64,000 nt of DNA from Hansfordia pulvinata (taxonomy: Eukaryota > Ascomycota > Sordariomycetes > Xylariales): the NCBI GenBank assembly GCA_006538405.1, contig BJKQ01000011.1, positions 1,427,501 through 1,491,500 on the forward strand. The letters run 5' to 3'. The position numbers were made by a program, and so were the translations under genes. The notes under the pieces were generated by a model. It was not told where the DNA came from. It did not search any database and worked only from the letters and a program-made list of their open reading frames with translations. Positions within the stretch are counted from its first letter, which is position 1. Every line of letters begins with the position of its first letter. Shown here one piece after another: positions 33,353 through 44,544 of the stretch.

Positions 33353-35436
33353 ATGGCAGCCTCGCCCGCCTCGCACGCCTCGCAGATGTCGCAGCACCCC
33401 CCGGCCGATCCGACTTACACCGTCTTCATCCGTGTTCCCCTGCCCCGCGGTGACTTTGTCGATCCCCCTCCAGTATGTGCCACTCGGCCTGTCCCGGCCT
33501 GCCGTCGCCTTTTTGTGTGACCTTGACGGCGCACTTGACATCCCACCTCTCGAAGGGCCTGCTGCCTGGGATTGTGGTGCATGGCCATCGGAGCATCGCC
33601 GTCATGACCATGGCTGTCCATCGCATCCGCACTTCCCCCCACTTGTGCTTCTTTCTGCTCTTGCCATCACGAACTGACCAAGCTCGCGCAGGTCAACTGG
33701 GATTCAACTAAAGATGACGCTCTGTGGAGCATCGTGTCCCGGCCCTCCAAGACAGAGATAGACTGTAAGCGGGCTCCTTCTCCATGCCCTTCACACCAGA
33801 ACGACTCTGTGTACCTCGAGCTCTTGCGTCTCGTGTTTGCTGCCTCTTTTGGATCATGTGGAATTCCACTCAACAATGTCTGCACGGGGTTTTGCCATGT
33901 GCTGCAGAGGTGCCCTGGACGCCTCTATCGCGCTTGCTTATGGTCACTGGCATACGGGTTTGCACGCGCTCAAAACTCGCCCTCTCCCGCTCACATCCCC
34001 CTTGCCCAATGTTTTACTCTCTTGATTCCACCTTTTCGCTCTGTCGTGCGAGTAGCTAATATCCACCAGGGAATGAAACGTGAGTCCATCTCCGAGTGCT
34101 GCACGCAGCTATACGAGCACATCATCCCGCGGGCCCTCTCAGGCCTCGCTCCGCGCACATGTCTCTTCCCTGCTCTTCAAGCTCCTGGCCGTATCCTGCA
34201 AGCTGCTGACCATATCCTGCAGCGCTGCCCGATTTCATGTGACTGTCGACTTCCTGCTTCAACAGGTTGCCTTTCTCAATGAGCGTCACGATTCGCAGCT
34301 GCGCGCCCAGATGCGCAAAGCCGCCGCCACCGCCTCCAAGGGCTCCGCTGCCCCGTCGCCGCAGCTTGGCCCTGAAAGTCCGATTCAGTCTGAACCCAAC
34401 GTTCGGGCTGGTTCTGCTGCGGCAACTGGACAAGGCCAACCCACTGCTCCCCTCGCGTCGGCCTCGAGCCGTGCACCTTCGGCTCTGACCATTCGCAAAG
34501 ACGCCCCCATGCTTCGAAATGACACCAGCTCTCCCTCCACCCCTATCAAGAGCAGCCCTCGGCCTCCTGCCACTCGAACCTCATCTTCTAACACTGCAGT
34601 TGCTGTGACAAGGAATCTCGCCTCCAGCACCAGAGCCTCTACCCGCCAGCCTGCTGATACGCAGCGTCGGCGATTCTCGTCACTGCCCATCACTTCCGCC
34701 CCTGACGAGGACACACCAGCTCCTCCGTCCCCTGGGCCTGTAGATACTAGCGAGCCCGAGTCGCCCTCGTCGTCCTCTTCATCTAGTCCAGCCCAATCTC
34801 GCATCATCCGCCGGCCTCCCCGCTTTCAGTCTAACGACGGGACCTCGTCCTTTGCTGACGACGATGATGACGATGACGACGATGATGACGACGACGATGA
34901 CGTTCAGCCGGCCTTCCTTCCTTACAGCCAAAACAGAAGTAAGAGCTCTTCTAGCGGCCAGCAAAACCTGAGCTCGACGCTGCGAGACGACGCAAGACGT
35001 CTGCCCAAGCACTCCGCAAACGAACGTGTGCGGCAGTCTCAGCACTCCGACTCGTCAGCTGGCTCCCCGGGCCCAGCCTCCCAAAAGGCGCCCTTCGAGC
35101 GGAACAGAGCCCCGGGTCCTTTTTCCCCACGCCGTACCGCTGAGCTATCCGGCCGCATTCCGAGTGGCAAGGGCAAAGAACTGTCTCGTGATAGTGATGG
35201 CACGCCTAGTATGGGTAGCAGCTTCAGTGATCTCGATGGTATCATCACACGCAATTTCTCCCTGATCAGTCTTCGCACAATTGCTGACCTCTTACGCTGC
35301 AGATGCTTCCGTCACGCAGTCGGCTCTGGAGGAGGCCCTGGCCAGCAAAATGGGGGACGCTGGCACAATAGGCAGCCTCAGAGGCACGATCAGTAACGCT
35401 TTCAGGGGCAGCAGGTACCTCCAGCGGAATGGGTGA
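33353..35436 (+). CDS. ATG29: Autophagy protein Atg29
   Basis: Five exons, 33353-33472, 33692-33764, 34070-34079, 34223-35238 and 35303-35436, give 450 residues. The N-terminal domain reads YTVFIRVPLPRGDFVDPPP, then VNWDSTKDDALWSIVSR, then EIDWNETAARFHVTVDFLLQ, the diagnostic Atg29 fold. The W-N-E-T junction depends on a 10-nt exon. In the autophagy scaffold, Atg29 binds Atg31 and Atg17 to organise the phagophore assembly site. The long C-terminal region is Ser/Pro-rich and disordered, with a run of 16 aspartates; fungal Atg29 is regulated there by phosphorylation. The final intron (GTATCA...GCTGCAG) restores the conserved-looking tail DASVTQSALEEALAS; without it the frame ends in unrelated sequence. 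Confidence is high for identity and good for the exon model. Confidence 0.95.
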
Positions 35437-37740
35437 ATACCAGAAAATCTTGCAGAGACCAGCAACAAAAGCGATAATGAGCACGGATCCGAACAAGGAC
35501 TATGCGATACGACCCATCCCTAAAATTATCCCGGCAGCCTCTGAAAAGGGCTGCATTCTTGGGACCATCATTGGAGGGAGGACTTCATGAGTGATGTCAT
35601 GAACATCCAGGGCTCAACCCGTAGTATTTCCAGCAGACCTGAGTGGATGGCCGGGGGAATGGCCCAGATGTGGATACCAAAGCGGCACTCATCGAGCTGT
35701 TCAAACTCCCAACACCCCGGGGCTTAACCCAGAGCCACATCGCTTACCGTTCCCCGCACATGCAGTTCGGCTCGGCGGCCGGGCTACGAAAGCGGGCATA
35801 ATTTGAGCTGGAGAAGCCGATACATAGTCAGTCAGCCAGTGAAGCCTCTTACGATCACACTTCATTACAAGGTCTTTCTCTTTCACACGACAGCTTCTGC
35901 TGAAGCATGCAAAATTGCTTTTCACGTGCTTGCTCCGGTCCATGCTAGACCTGAACCGAAAAAGACACCGCCACTCTGTATATTAATAGTCACAGCATGT
36001 CCTTTGTCCGGCTGAAACGGGGTAGTGAGGTGGGAGATCCCCTGTGACCCGTATGACAAGGACAGGGCGAGTGGCGATTCCCGTCTGTCGGGTTTTACTT
36101 GTCTATTTTGATACATAGGGGCCTGGAGCCGCTTCCCACGAATCTCTCATGTTTTCAAGAGTGTCAACAGAGTCCACATCCCAGTCAAAGGGGCAACGGC
36201 CGTCGGGATCTGGCAGCAAGGGCAAAGACTTGTGGCGAATCAGTCGTGGAGTTCGGTAGATGGACAGTCAAGGGGACTCTGGAAAAACATGAGGCGAGAA
36301 AGTGGGAGGGAACAGGATCTGGACGGGTCCTTCTACCACCTGTCTGTACGAGTACTCCCCCTAACCCTGCCTCTGTCAGCCAGTGTCCGTGAGCCACGCC
36401 CCGGGCGCGACCGTGCACGTGAAGCCACCCTGTGGATGTAGGGCGTTCGCGACATCAGCGTTCCCCCCTTTTCGCGACGCCAAGGCCTTCCCGTCCCTGA
36501 CGTCTTGCCATGCGGCACCGGCATGAGGGACGCGCAAACCTGCAGCAGTCGGGCCAAGCTTTCCAAGTAGCGCGAGGCGTGGGTCTGAGCAAACGCGGGT
36601 CACATACATGTCATGTCAAACGCTTCACTGGAACACAGTTGTCGTGAAGCCCTCCTCTGGCGTTGCGATTGCGCTTGGCACGTGGCACGTGGCGAGGGGA
36701 GAGGGGAGAGGGGGGGGGAAGAGTGTGGAGAGGCAGAGCCCGCATACCGAACGGAGCAGGTGGGCGGGCAGTTTTGAAGACGGGTTTTGCCTCTCTATTT
36801 TGCACGCATGCTTTCTTTTCGTTTTGGATTTTCTTTTTTCGTTCATTAGTTTTTTTTTTTTTTTTGGCCTTTGCCTTTGCGATGCAAGGGTCTCTATTTT
36901 CGAATCATTTGTCTTTTCCTGTGTCTTGGAGCCTATGATAAGGGGAGACGGGGGTAGAGGGGGCACGCTGGCGACAGCCCAGTACGGAAGACGGTGGTAA
37001 CCGCGCGGGTTGAAGGACCACAGCAAGGTAGCGAGATGTTGCACACTAGGTAATCATTCTCGATCGCCCAGTCTGACCACCACTCGGCTACTCGACATGG
37101 CCACGACGCCACCTTCCCCTCGCGGATCTTTCGATCGGGCCGCGTGGCCGGGTTTCAGCGATGAAATCCAAAGCCCGCCGCAATAAGACGCGGGACATAT
37201 TGAGCCTTGGGACCAGGAGCGCGGCGCGGTATCCCGCATCCGGACAATGTTGACGCGGAAGAGCTGTTCAGCCGCCAGCTTCTCTGTCCGCCACACCACG
37301 CCACTCCACGCGCCCAGCATCCAGTACCCAGCATCCAGGGGCCCATGATCCAGGCGACTACGATATAAATACGGGGTCAAGCAAAGTACGTTGCCTTGCC
37401 GTTTGTCACGGGGTGGCTTCCCTGCTCAAAAAAAAATCAGATCGCGTTGGGATCTACCGCGCGCTCATCCCGGGAATCAACCAAACCCGCGGAATACAGG
37501 GCCGGCATGGGGGAGACAGGGAGGCAGGGAGGCAGGCATGACATCTCTGATGGACGTATATGTGACGATGGAGGCGACAGATGTTGAAAGCCACGTCGGG
37601 TGGAGTTGTCGTCATGGTTGGCCCTGCAATGTCAAGACGAATCGTCTGCTTTTCCCACGTTGTGACCATCCATTCGCCTCCTGAGTCTTCCGTTCCTCCT
37701 TTCCATGGAGTTGTTTCGAAGGCGAGAAAGAACGCAGTAG

Positions 37741-37760
37741 TTTTTTTTTTTTTTTTTTTT
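37741..37760. repeat. Poly-T run
   Basis: Twenty consecutive T bases. Confidence 0.85.
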
Positions 37761-38067
37761 GGTGCTGAGCTGGGTTGCTGCTTTCTCGGGGTTGTCCCCT
37801 GATTGCCCGCCCTCCCAGGATAAGGGGGGTTGCAGCGAGCGGCACGCGGTGTGCCACGAGCGAGAAGATGTACTATGAGATGAGGAACCGCAAGCATAAA
37901 CCACCGCGCGCTTACCGAGAGAGGGCGGTCAACGTATTGGCTGGGTGTGGTGCGCCTTGTCCCACTCACTGCCTCTTTTTTCCTGCCTCTGTCAAATATG
38001 TGGTTGGTCTGGCCACGGCTTCCTAGATTGCTTTTTGTTTCGCCGCCACTGGCCAGCCAAGAACTCG

Positions 38068-38232
38068 TATCCCCTTGACTGTCGGAAATCAACACTTTTG
38101 CCAAGACCTCAGATCATGTCCATGGAGAGTAAAAGAGCTTACTTGAACAAGTAGGACCTCCAGTTGTTTAAGCCTGACGTTTGGTGGATTTAACTCTTGG
38201 CAAAAGTGTTGACTTCCGACAGTCAAGGGATA
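38068..38232. repeat. Near-perfect inverted repeat, arms 38-39 bp, spacer 88 bp
   Basis: Left arm 38068-38106 and right arm 38195-38232 are reverse complements except for one substitution and one extra C. The core is TGTCGGAAATCAACACTTTT on the left, read as AAAAGTGTTGACTTCCGACA on the right. A transcript would form a long hairpin. Such an arrangement fits a miniature inverted-repeat element or an RNA hairpin locus. No obvious target-site duplication was found by eye. Confidence 0.75.
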
Positions 38233-38257
38233 GCAGGAGCGCCACGCGAGATGGGCG

Positions 38258-38271
38258 TACTCGTACGAGTA
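38258..38271. repeat. Dispersed palindrome TACTCGTACGAGTA
   Basis: Perfect 14-bp palindrome, one member of the GTACGAGTAC family scattered through gene-free parts of the window. Confidence 0.7.
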
Positions 38272-39298
38272 GTCCTGCCAGCTGGTCCAACCGAATCACA
38301 ACCAGCTTGCGGTCAAAAGTACTGGGCAAATCAACCTTCAGTACCGGCCCGCGAGACGAATTGGTGAGGGTACGAGCAGATAGTCGCGTTGGTCGACGGC
38401 CTTTCGGCCACATGGCGTCCGCCTTCCCTGTCCTGTCTCCCCCCCCCCCCCCGCCCCGATGGCCCTTCGCCCTCTGCTCCGACCGGAGGTTCCCTCAATG
38501 GGGCACGGTTTGCCGATTGGTTGGTGGGCGGAACTGGTGTCCAATTCGAGCAGTCCGGTGCCGACGTGGTTGCATGGGTGATGGCCGCATTACAGACCCG
38601 TTCCAATGAGCCGCCGGGGAATTTCTGCACTTCAGGATTCTCAACCTGAAATCCGGGACCAGACGCTAGACGCGTGCATCCGTAGAGAATTTCCCGGAAG
38701 TGAATGTACTGCTCGGGGTAAATCAAGACGTGCCAATCAGTAGCACATCATGGATGCACGCCATCATGTACCTGCTTGGCAAGCTGCCACTGACCGGTGG
38801 CGGAGAGTCGTCATCTTGATAGCCTGTAATCATAAGGGGTATATGCTCTTCAATAGTGCAACGTACAGATGAAAATGCGTCATATCATAAGTGACCTTTG
38901 ACTGCAAATGAGTTTTGGTTTGCCTGCGCGTCGAATCTTTGCAACGAGCGCCTGAACTCCTGATATTCCCATAACCGACAAGTACCAATGCTGTTGCGAC
39001 ATGTTCCCTCTAACACTCATGCTGTCGACAGCCCCCTCTTTCAATTCATGTCTAACATGACACCTTCGCCCTGTATTTGAAATGGATGATCAAAGTAGAT
39101 GTGGCAATGTCCCGACTCCTAGGCGCCGTATCTGTTGTGGGCCGGGAGCCTTTGGTCGTGGCAGTGAATTTCTTTCGCAGTCATGGCCGTCGATAGCCGC
39201 GCCCTTTCGGTCGAGTCTCGCTCAGCAGAGTCGATCTGTGGTCTCAAATATACTCGAGCGGCGCGAGATGGTTGAACCTGATATCCTGCGAAGCGCGG

Positions 39299-40400
39299 TC
39301 AAAGGATGACGCATTTTGGCCGCTGCTGATTGTACTTGTCCTTTCTCCTCCGCCGTTTCTTGTAGTAGCCTATCGAATAGGGGTCGTAGGCTTCGTCGTC
39401 GTCCCTCGTGCCCTCCCCGGCATCGTCTTTTCTCAACATCTGACGGCAAAGGTCGACAAAGACCTCATCGACGTTTGCTTCACAGTGAAAATGTTAAGAC
39501 CAGAAGGTATCTTCAGCGAAGGAGAGCCTGCTTACTCTTGGTTCGTGCGCTCGCCTCATAGTACGGAGCGCCCCATCTCTGGGACACGTTGAAGCCCTTT
39601 GTCCGTGCCACGGTTCTCTGGTCCTCCAGATCTGTCTTATTTCCCACGATAACCAGCGGGACCGCCTCGTCGTCTTTGATGCGAATGATCTCGTCACGCA
39701 GACCGACCAGCTCTGCCAAGGAGGAATGCGAAGTGATGCTGAACACCAACAAGAACCCTTGGCCCGTCTTCATGTAGAGATCCCTCATAGCAACTGTCGC
39801 CAAGTCAGCATTGCGCTACGCGTTGGTGCGCTTCGGCCGGGCTGCCCTACCAAATTGCTCAGTGCCCGCGGTGTCCAAGCTGTTCCAGATTAGCACGCCT
39901 ATCTGGCGGGGTATTCAGCCGGAATCATGTCATGTCTTACATCTCCAAAACCACTTGACGGCCCTGACTCAACACCGTTAGCTTGTCACGATCCAAGGCC
40001 AGCCTGTGGGTTGTCCGAGACTCACATCGACGGCCACTTGGGTCCGATACGAATCTTCGATGGTGGGGTCATAACTTTCGATCCATTCGTTGTGCACAAA
40101 TTGAGCTACAAAGGGTTGGTCGTCAGCATATTCGATCCGGGGTGGGGTGAAGACGAGAAGAGTGAAATGCGAGGGCCGCTTACCTGTTAGGCAACTTTTG
40201 CCAACGCCGCCTGAAAGATCCGTGAGCATATTTCCGGATCACAGGGAGACGCGGTTAGCTGGGCCACTTACCGGCGCCGAGCACAACAATGTGGAATTCC
40301 CGTCTGTAATTGCCTGTGTCAGTGGGCGCGGACCCCTCCGTTTGGGAACCCCCCGGGGCATGACGTACGCTGGCTGATAACGGCCCTGTCTGGGAGGCAT
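39299..40400 (-). CDS. RSR1: Ras-family GTPase Rsr1/Bud1 (Rap1/Krev-1 type)
   Basis: Eight exons on the minus strand: 40400-40369, 40303-40272, 40210-40184, 40105-40026, 39963-39941, 39879-39851, 39793-39536 and 39477-39299; 219 residues. GTPase motifs are complete: P-loop GAGGVGKS, effector region YDPTIEDSYRTQV, switch II DTAGTEQF, NKTD and ASARTK. The threonine in DTAGTEQF, where Ras has glutamine, marks the Rap/Rsr1 branch. The tail has a polybasic stretch (YYKKRRRRKDKYNQ) and ends CVIL, a CAAX box whose final Leu predicts geranylgeranylation, so it acts on the plasma membrane. In fungi this GTPase directs polarity-site choice and hyphal growth through Cdc24/Cdc42. Five exons are only 23-32 nt long. 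A seven-codon uORF lies just upstream. Identification is very strong. Confidence 0.97.
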
Positions 40401-40404
40401 GGCT

Positions 40405-40428
40405 TCAAGAGAGCGACGCACGGAGCAT
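40405..40428 (-). promoter_or_regulatory. Seven-codon uORF ending 4 nt before the RSR1 start codon
   Basis: Minus-strand ATG at 40428-40426 followed by six codons and TGA at 40407-40405; the RSR1 ATG is at 40400. If included in the leader it could limit RSR1 translation. Its presence in the mRNA is assumed, not shown. Confidence 0.4.
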
Positions 40429-41230
40429 GGGCGATGGCCACGTTGGAGACCGCTTGAGAGGCGAGAAGGGCAGGTGCAAAGCTTGGGCGTGGAAACGGCC
40501 GAAGTACCGGACGGGCAAGGGCTGGGCTTGGAGAGATGGTTGATAGGTGAGAGGGCGTAGCGAGCGAGGTCTCTTCCTCTGGCATCCAGGCAAGGCCGCT
40601 ATTTCAAGGAAAGGCAACAGAGCGTCGCGGTTCAGGCGGGCGACGGCCGTGTCGTCATGCAGGGGCAGAGAGGACCAAAATAAGTAAAGATGGTGAGAGA
40701 TCGGGAGAAACCTGAGCAGGGAAGCGCGGGCGAGGGAGCAAAGGCGACTGATGTGACAAAAAAAAAACCCCGAAGCCGGGAGGGCACAGTCTGGGGAGAA
40801 GTGGCGGTTTATGCTGGCTGATGGAAGCACGACCGGCGCATGGATGAGGCACTCTCGGTGACGGAGAGGCCACGCCGAGTCTCTGGGCCCTCGCTGGTTC
40901 TGGGGATCCTCGCTGGTGCCGAGGGTCCCTGGCGGCTTTCTGAGGATGTTTTTCTGCTTGCTGGCTGGCAGTCGTCGAGTTGTGGTGAGGGCCAGGATTG
41001 GTGCCGAACCTGGGCGGGGAGGGGCTCTACCGGGAAGACTTGGGATCTGATCTAAGGTAGGGATACGAACTGGCAGAGAAGATGGGACAAGGTGATGATG
41101 GGGGAGGGGCGAAGAGAGGGCTGCGGGATGAGGCCCAAATTGGATCCGGACTTGGGCGCGGGTCCGTCAGTAGGCGAATGGAGGGGCGGGCCGGGTGGAA
41201 GAGGAGCGTGGCGGCGCAAAACTGACGGAC

Positions 41231-41300
41231 TGGCAGGCAGGCAGGCGGGCGGGCGGGCGGGCAGGCGGGCAGACAGACAGACAAACGGACAGACAGATAG
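41231..41300. repeat. GGCA/GGCG/GACA tetranucleotide array
   Basis: About 17 imperfect 4-bp units that drift from GGCA through GGCG to GACA, suggesting slippage followed by point changes. Confidence 0.8.
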
Positions 41301-42882
41301 GCGAACAGAGACAGAGAGACAGCTATTAGGTGAGTTAGACAGATTGATGGATGAACACGGATCCAGCAAAGCAACAGAGGCGGTTGGCGGACGGACAGCG
41401 TCGGCGGTGAAAACGGGGGGGGGGGAAAGACGGCAAAATGGGCTACTACATTAGGCCTGGGCGTAGCTGGGCATAGCTGGGCAAGAAGAGAGGGGGGGGG
41501 GGGGGGTGTTTCCTGCTCCCTGGGGCTCCCGATGCCACGGCGCCCTCCACTCGCTCCACTGTCGAGGGGGGCTACTCGTACAGCACCGCGCCCTGGCGTG
41601 ACTGCTTGCAAGTCCTGATCCATCCAATGGATGGATGATGGAGGTGATGAACCTCCTTGGTCGGGCTGGGCTGGGCCGGGCCTTCGCCCACGCCCACGCC
41701 CGCCACGCCACAGCGCGCGAGTACTCGTACCTCTCTTCCAACCGCAACAGATTACTGGCCGAACGGACAAGTCATTAGGTGAGATACTTACGAGTAGGTA
41801 TACCTAGACTAGCCTACCTACCTGGCGCGCAACTACGGTACCTAATGTGCAGCAGGGAGAGGTAGATGCAGTGGAGACAGTCGGGTGTCCTGCACTTGCG
41901 CGTCCCTCCACTCTCGCGCTCTGATCGATCCATCTGGTAGGTAAGTAGGTACCCTTTGGAAGCAGAGCCGGCTCTCTCAGCGGGCCCACCTGGCCGCCTG
42001 CATGTATCTCGGGAAACTGGAGGAACTCGTACGAGTGCTCCGTACAGGTACGAGTACATGCAGGCTTGCGTTAGCACGACCCGCGGGGGCGACAGCGCCC
42101 AAAAAAGAAGCAAAACTGGAGGCTGCCCTGCCCTCCCCGGGTCATCGTTGGGACCAACCAAGGTAAGGTAGGTAGGTACCTACCCGTGCGAGTAACATGG
42201 ATGCCAGGGGCCCCAGCGGCGCACCCGACGTCAACGAGCCCCCAGCCTGCGATACAACCTGCGGTGCAGAGACAGCCCGTCGACCACCTTGAGCCGACCC
42301 CCTTCGCAGATAGAATACATTCACCATTAGCGGAGTTATCTTCTTCACTAGGTACCAATCGAGGCCCCGAGGTTGCCCGTGAGAAGAGGGCCATCAGCTC
42401 TTTATTCTTGGCTTCTCCCGCAAGTAGCCTTTCGGTACCCTGCGTGCGAGGGCGGACGAGACGGGAGGAACGGAGACGATGGAGACATTCACCCAGTAAC
42501 CTTAGTCATTAGCTTTGATCGAGTTGCACGTGTGCCAGCTTCCTGTGTATTCAGGTAGGTAAGGTGTGTAGGGATACTGAAGCCGGTGAAGCCCACTCGC
42601 TCTATCCGTTCGCGCTTCTTCTCTTAGCCCTTCTTCCTGGGCGTGCGCCGTCGTCTTGTCGAAGGACGGCAGTTGATTCAGCCCTCGGGCGATTGTCGAG
42701 GGAAAGTAGTTGGTGTTGAGGACAGGACAGGGGAAAGAGTCCAGGGAGGCGCCGAGCCTCTCACGGAGGGCAGGAATCCCTAATGGCGCGGTCAGCTACG
42801 AGTAATAGTGATAGTGAAGACGAATAGGTACTGCTACGGAATGGATGTGCGTGTCCGTACGGCACCCTGCCGTGCCACCCTG

Positions 42883-42909
42883 CCTACCTATCTACCTACC
42901 TACCTACCT
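42883..42909. repeat. CCTA/CTAC tetranucleotide microsatellite
   Basis: Nearly seven copies of CCTA with one unit changed; same unit family as the TAGG run at 4042-4059. Confidence 0.8.
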
Positions 42910-43047
42910 CTTACCTGACCTTTACCTGAACTCCGTACGAACGAGCGACCGGCCAACAGCGCGGCGGCGTAGCAGCGTCCAGCCCGAAGGCCCCGAGATC
43001 CCACCTCGACGCCGGCCGTCTCCAGATCCAATGCGGTCCACAGTCCC

Positions 43048-43063
43048 GTGCGAGTACTCGCAC
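43048..43063. repeat. Dispersed palindrome GTGCGAGTACTCGCAC
   Basis: Perfect 16-bp palindrome sharing the CGAGTACTCG core with other sites in the window. Confidence 0.7.
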
Positions 43064-44530
43064 TCGCACGAATGAGCGCCTGTGTGGGTCTTGCTGGTCC
43101 CGTGCCTTACGAGTAACTCTTTCAGCTCAGGCATCCTCTCTCTGTGCAGTGCACGCTGTCGCACCGGTATGGTATGTTCGGGGAGGTCTTGTTTGTTCAA
43201 GTTGAAGCAATGCAAGACCTGCTGCCTCCTGCCTGACTCTCGATAACAGGTATGGAGGTGAAAGCGTCGTGCCGCCGTGCTCAGCGTCGGGGATGTCGAT
43301 GCTGCTAGGGCGTGCAGTGGTTCGTCCCATGTGCCCGAAGAGGCGCGCGTGGCTTTCCGGGCCTGCCTTGAAGGCCAGCAGACAGTCTTTTTTTTTTCCC
43401 GTGTGGGGGGGCCCTAAGTCGAGGTCTCCGGAGGTGGTCGACGTGCCGCTCGCTCGCATCCACCCACGCGTGCCAGAGGTCGCACCTGTGGTCGCATATG
43501 TGCCGGGTAAGTGCCCACGGCTGCATGGGCAATGCACCAGGCTACATTGGTGCCAAGTTCCATGGCAATGTTGCCCCTCGACTCCAATCCATACAGCTCG
43601 TTGCGGGCGCTGATAAAAGGCCAACATGATATGCCGACAGCATTGGAGCGGTAAGTGAGGGCGGGTGGTACACGAGTAGAATAGACGAGCATGGCGCTCG
43701 GGGCGGGTCGACGACATTCTCCCAATCAATCCACTCTGCTCCGGCTTGTTGGGCGGTCGCACCTTCCCACAACCTCGAGCATCTCCACCGGAGGGCTGTC
43801 GTTCGCGGATGCGCCTATTCCATAGAAGTCGCGGCCTCAATATCCGCGAGGTACCTAACTCACCTACCACCTACATGTATCTTATCCAGGCACCTACCTC
43901 CTTATGTACATGTACGCATCAAACTGAATGTTCTCATGTTCCATCACATGCCTTAGGCAACCTATCCGTGGAAGCGCCGTGGCGATGGCTACCGCTCCAT
44001 CCCCAATTGCACATGTTCTACTTCAGGCTCTCCGCCGGCACGCCCTCGTGCACTCCCGCGGGCAGTGGGCGCTCAGCAGTAGGTCAATACGTCCTGGTTA
44101 TCCAATATCAATGTTTGCTGCTCCCATCCACAATACAATGAGCCGCACAATGTCGCCGTCACCATCTTCGCCACTGTCCTCGACGTCGGTTGGCTGGAGT
44201 GGCAGCCGGCCTTGTTGGCCAATTCCTGTCCACGCCCGTCGCCGCATCCGCCACTGGACTCCGGCCGCCTGACGCTCCCATCTCGACCGCTCCTCCACCT
44301 CCCAAATCTGCTTCACAGCCAAGAAACATCTACCACAGCCAGCTGCACCGCCCAAGAGCCGCACGCTCTCCGTCCCACAGGCCTCGTTGACCGGCGCTCT
44401 TCGTCTCATTGCGCCCACTCCGTGCCAACGCCTCTCATCTCGTCAGTACACCTACCTGACTACCTGCATGCAATACCAACGCGTCCACTCGGCCTGCAGC
44501 TCCGTCTACTCGTACTCCTCCTCCTCTACC

Positions 44531-44544
44531 TACGAGTACTCGTA
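44531..44544. repeat. Dispersed palindrome TACGAGTACTCGTA
   Basis: Perfect 14-bp palindrome with the CGAGTACTCG core. Confidence 0.7.

Larger units (their letters stand above)
35437..39298. other. Convergent intergenic region between ATG29 and RSR1
   Basis: No gene supported. It contains long T runs (36850-36865 and 37741-37760), a C14 run (38439-38452), a strong inverted repeat (38068-38106 with 38195-38232), and a TACTCGTACGAGTA palindrome (38258-38271). The outer ends should hold the 3' regions of ATG29 and RSR1. Confidence 0.45.

Noticed and set aside
41027..41770. A 247-codon minus-strand frame
   Set aside because: It is created by tetranucleotide repeats that read as Pro/Cys/Leu/Ala runs, and it lacks any domain.
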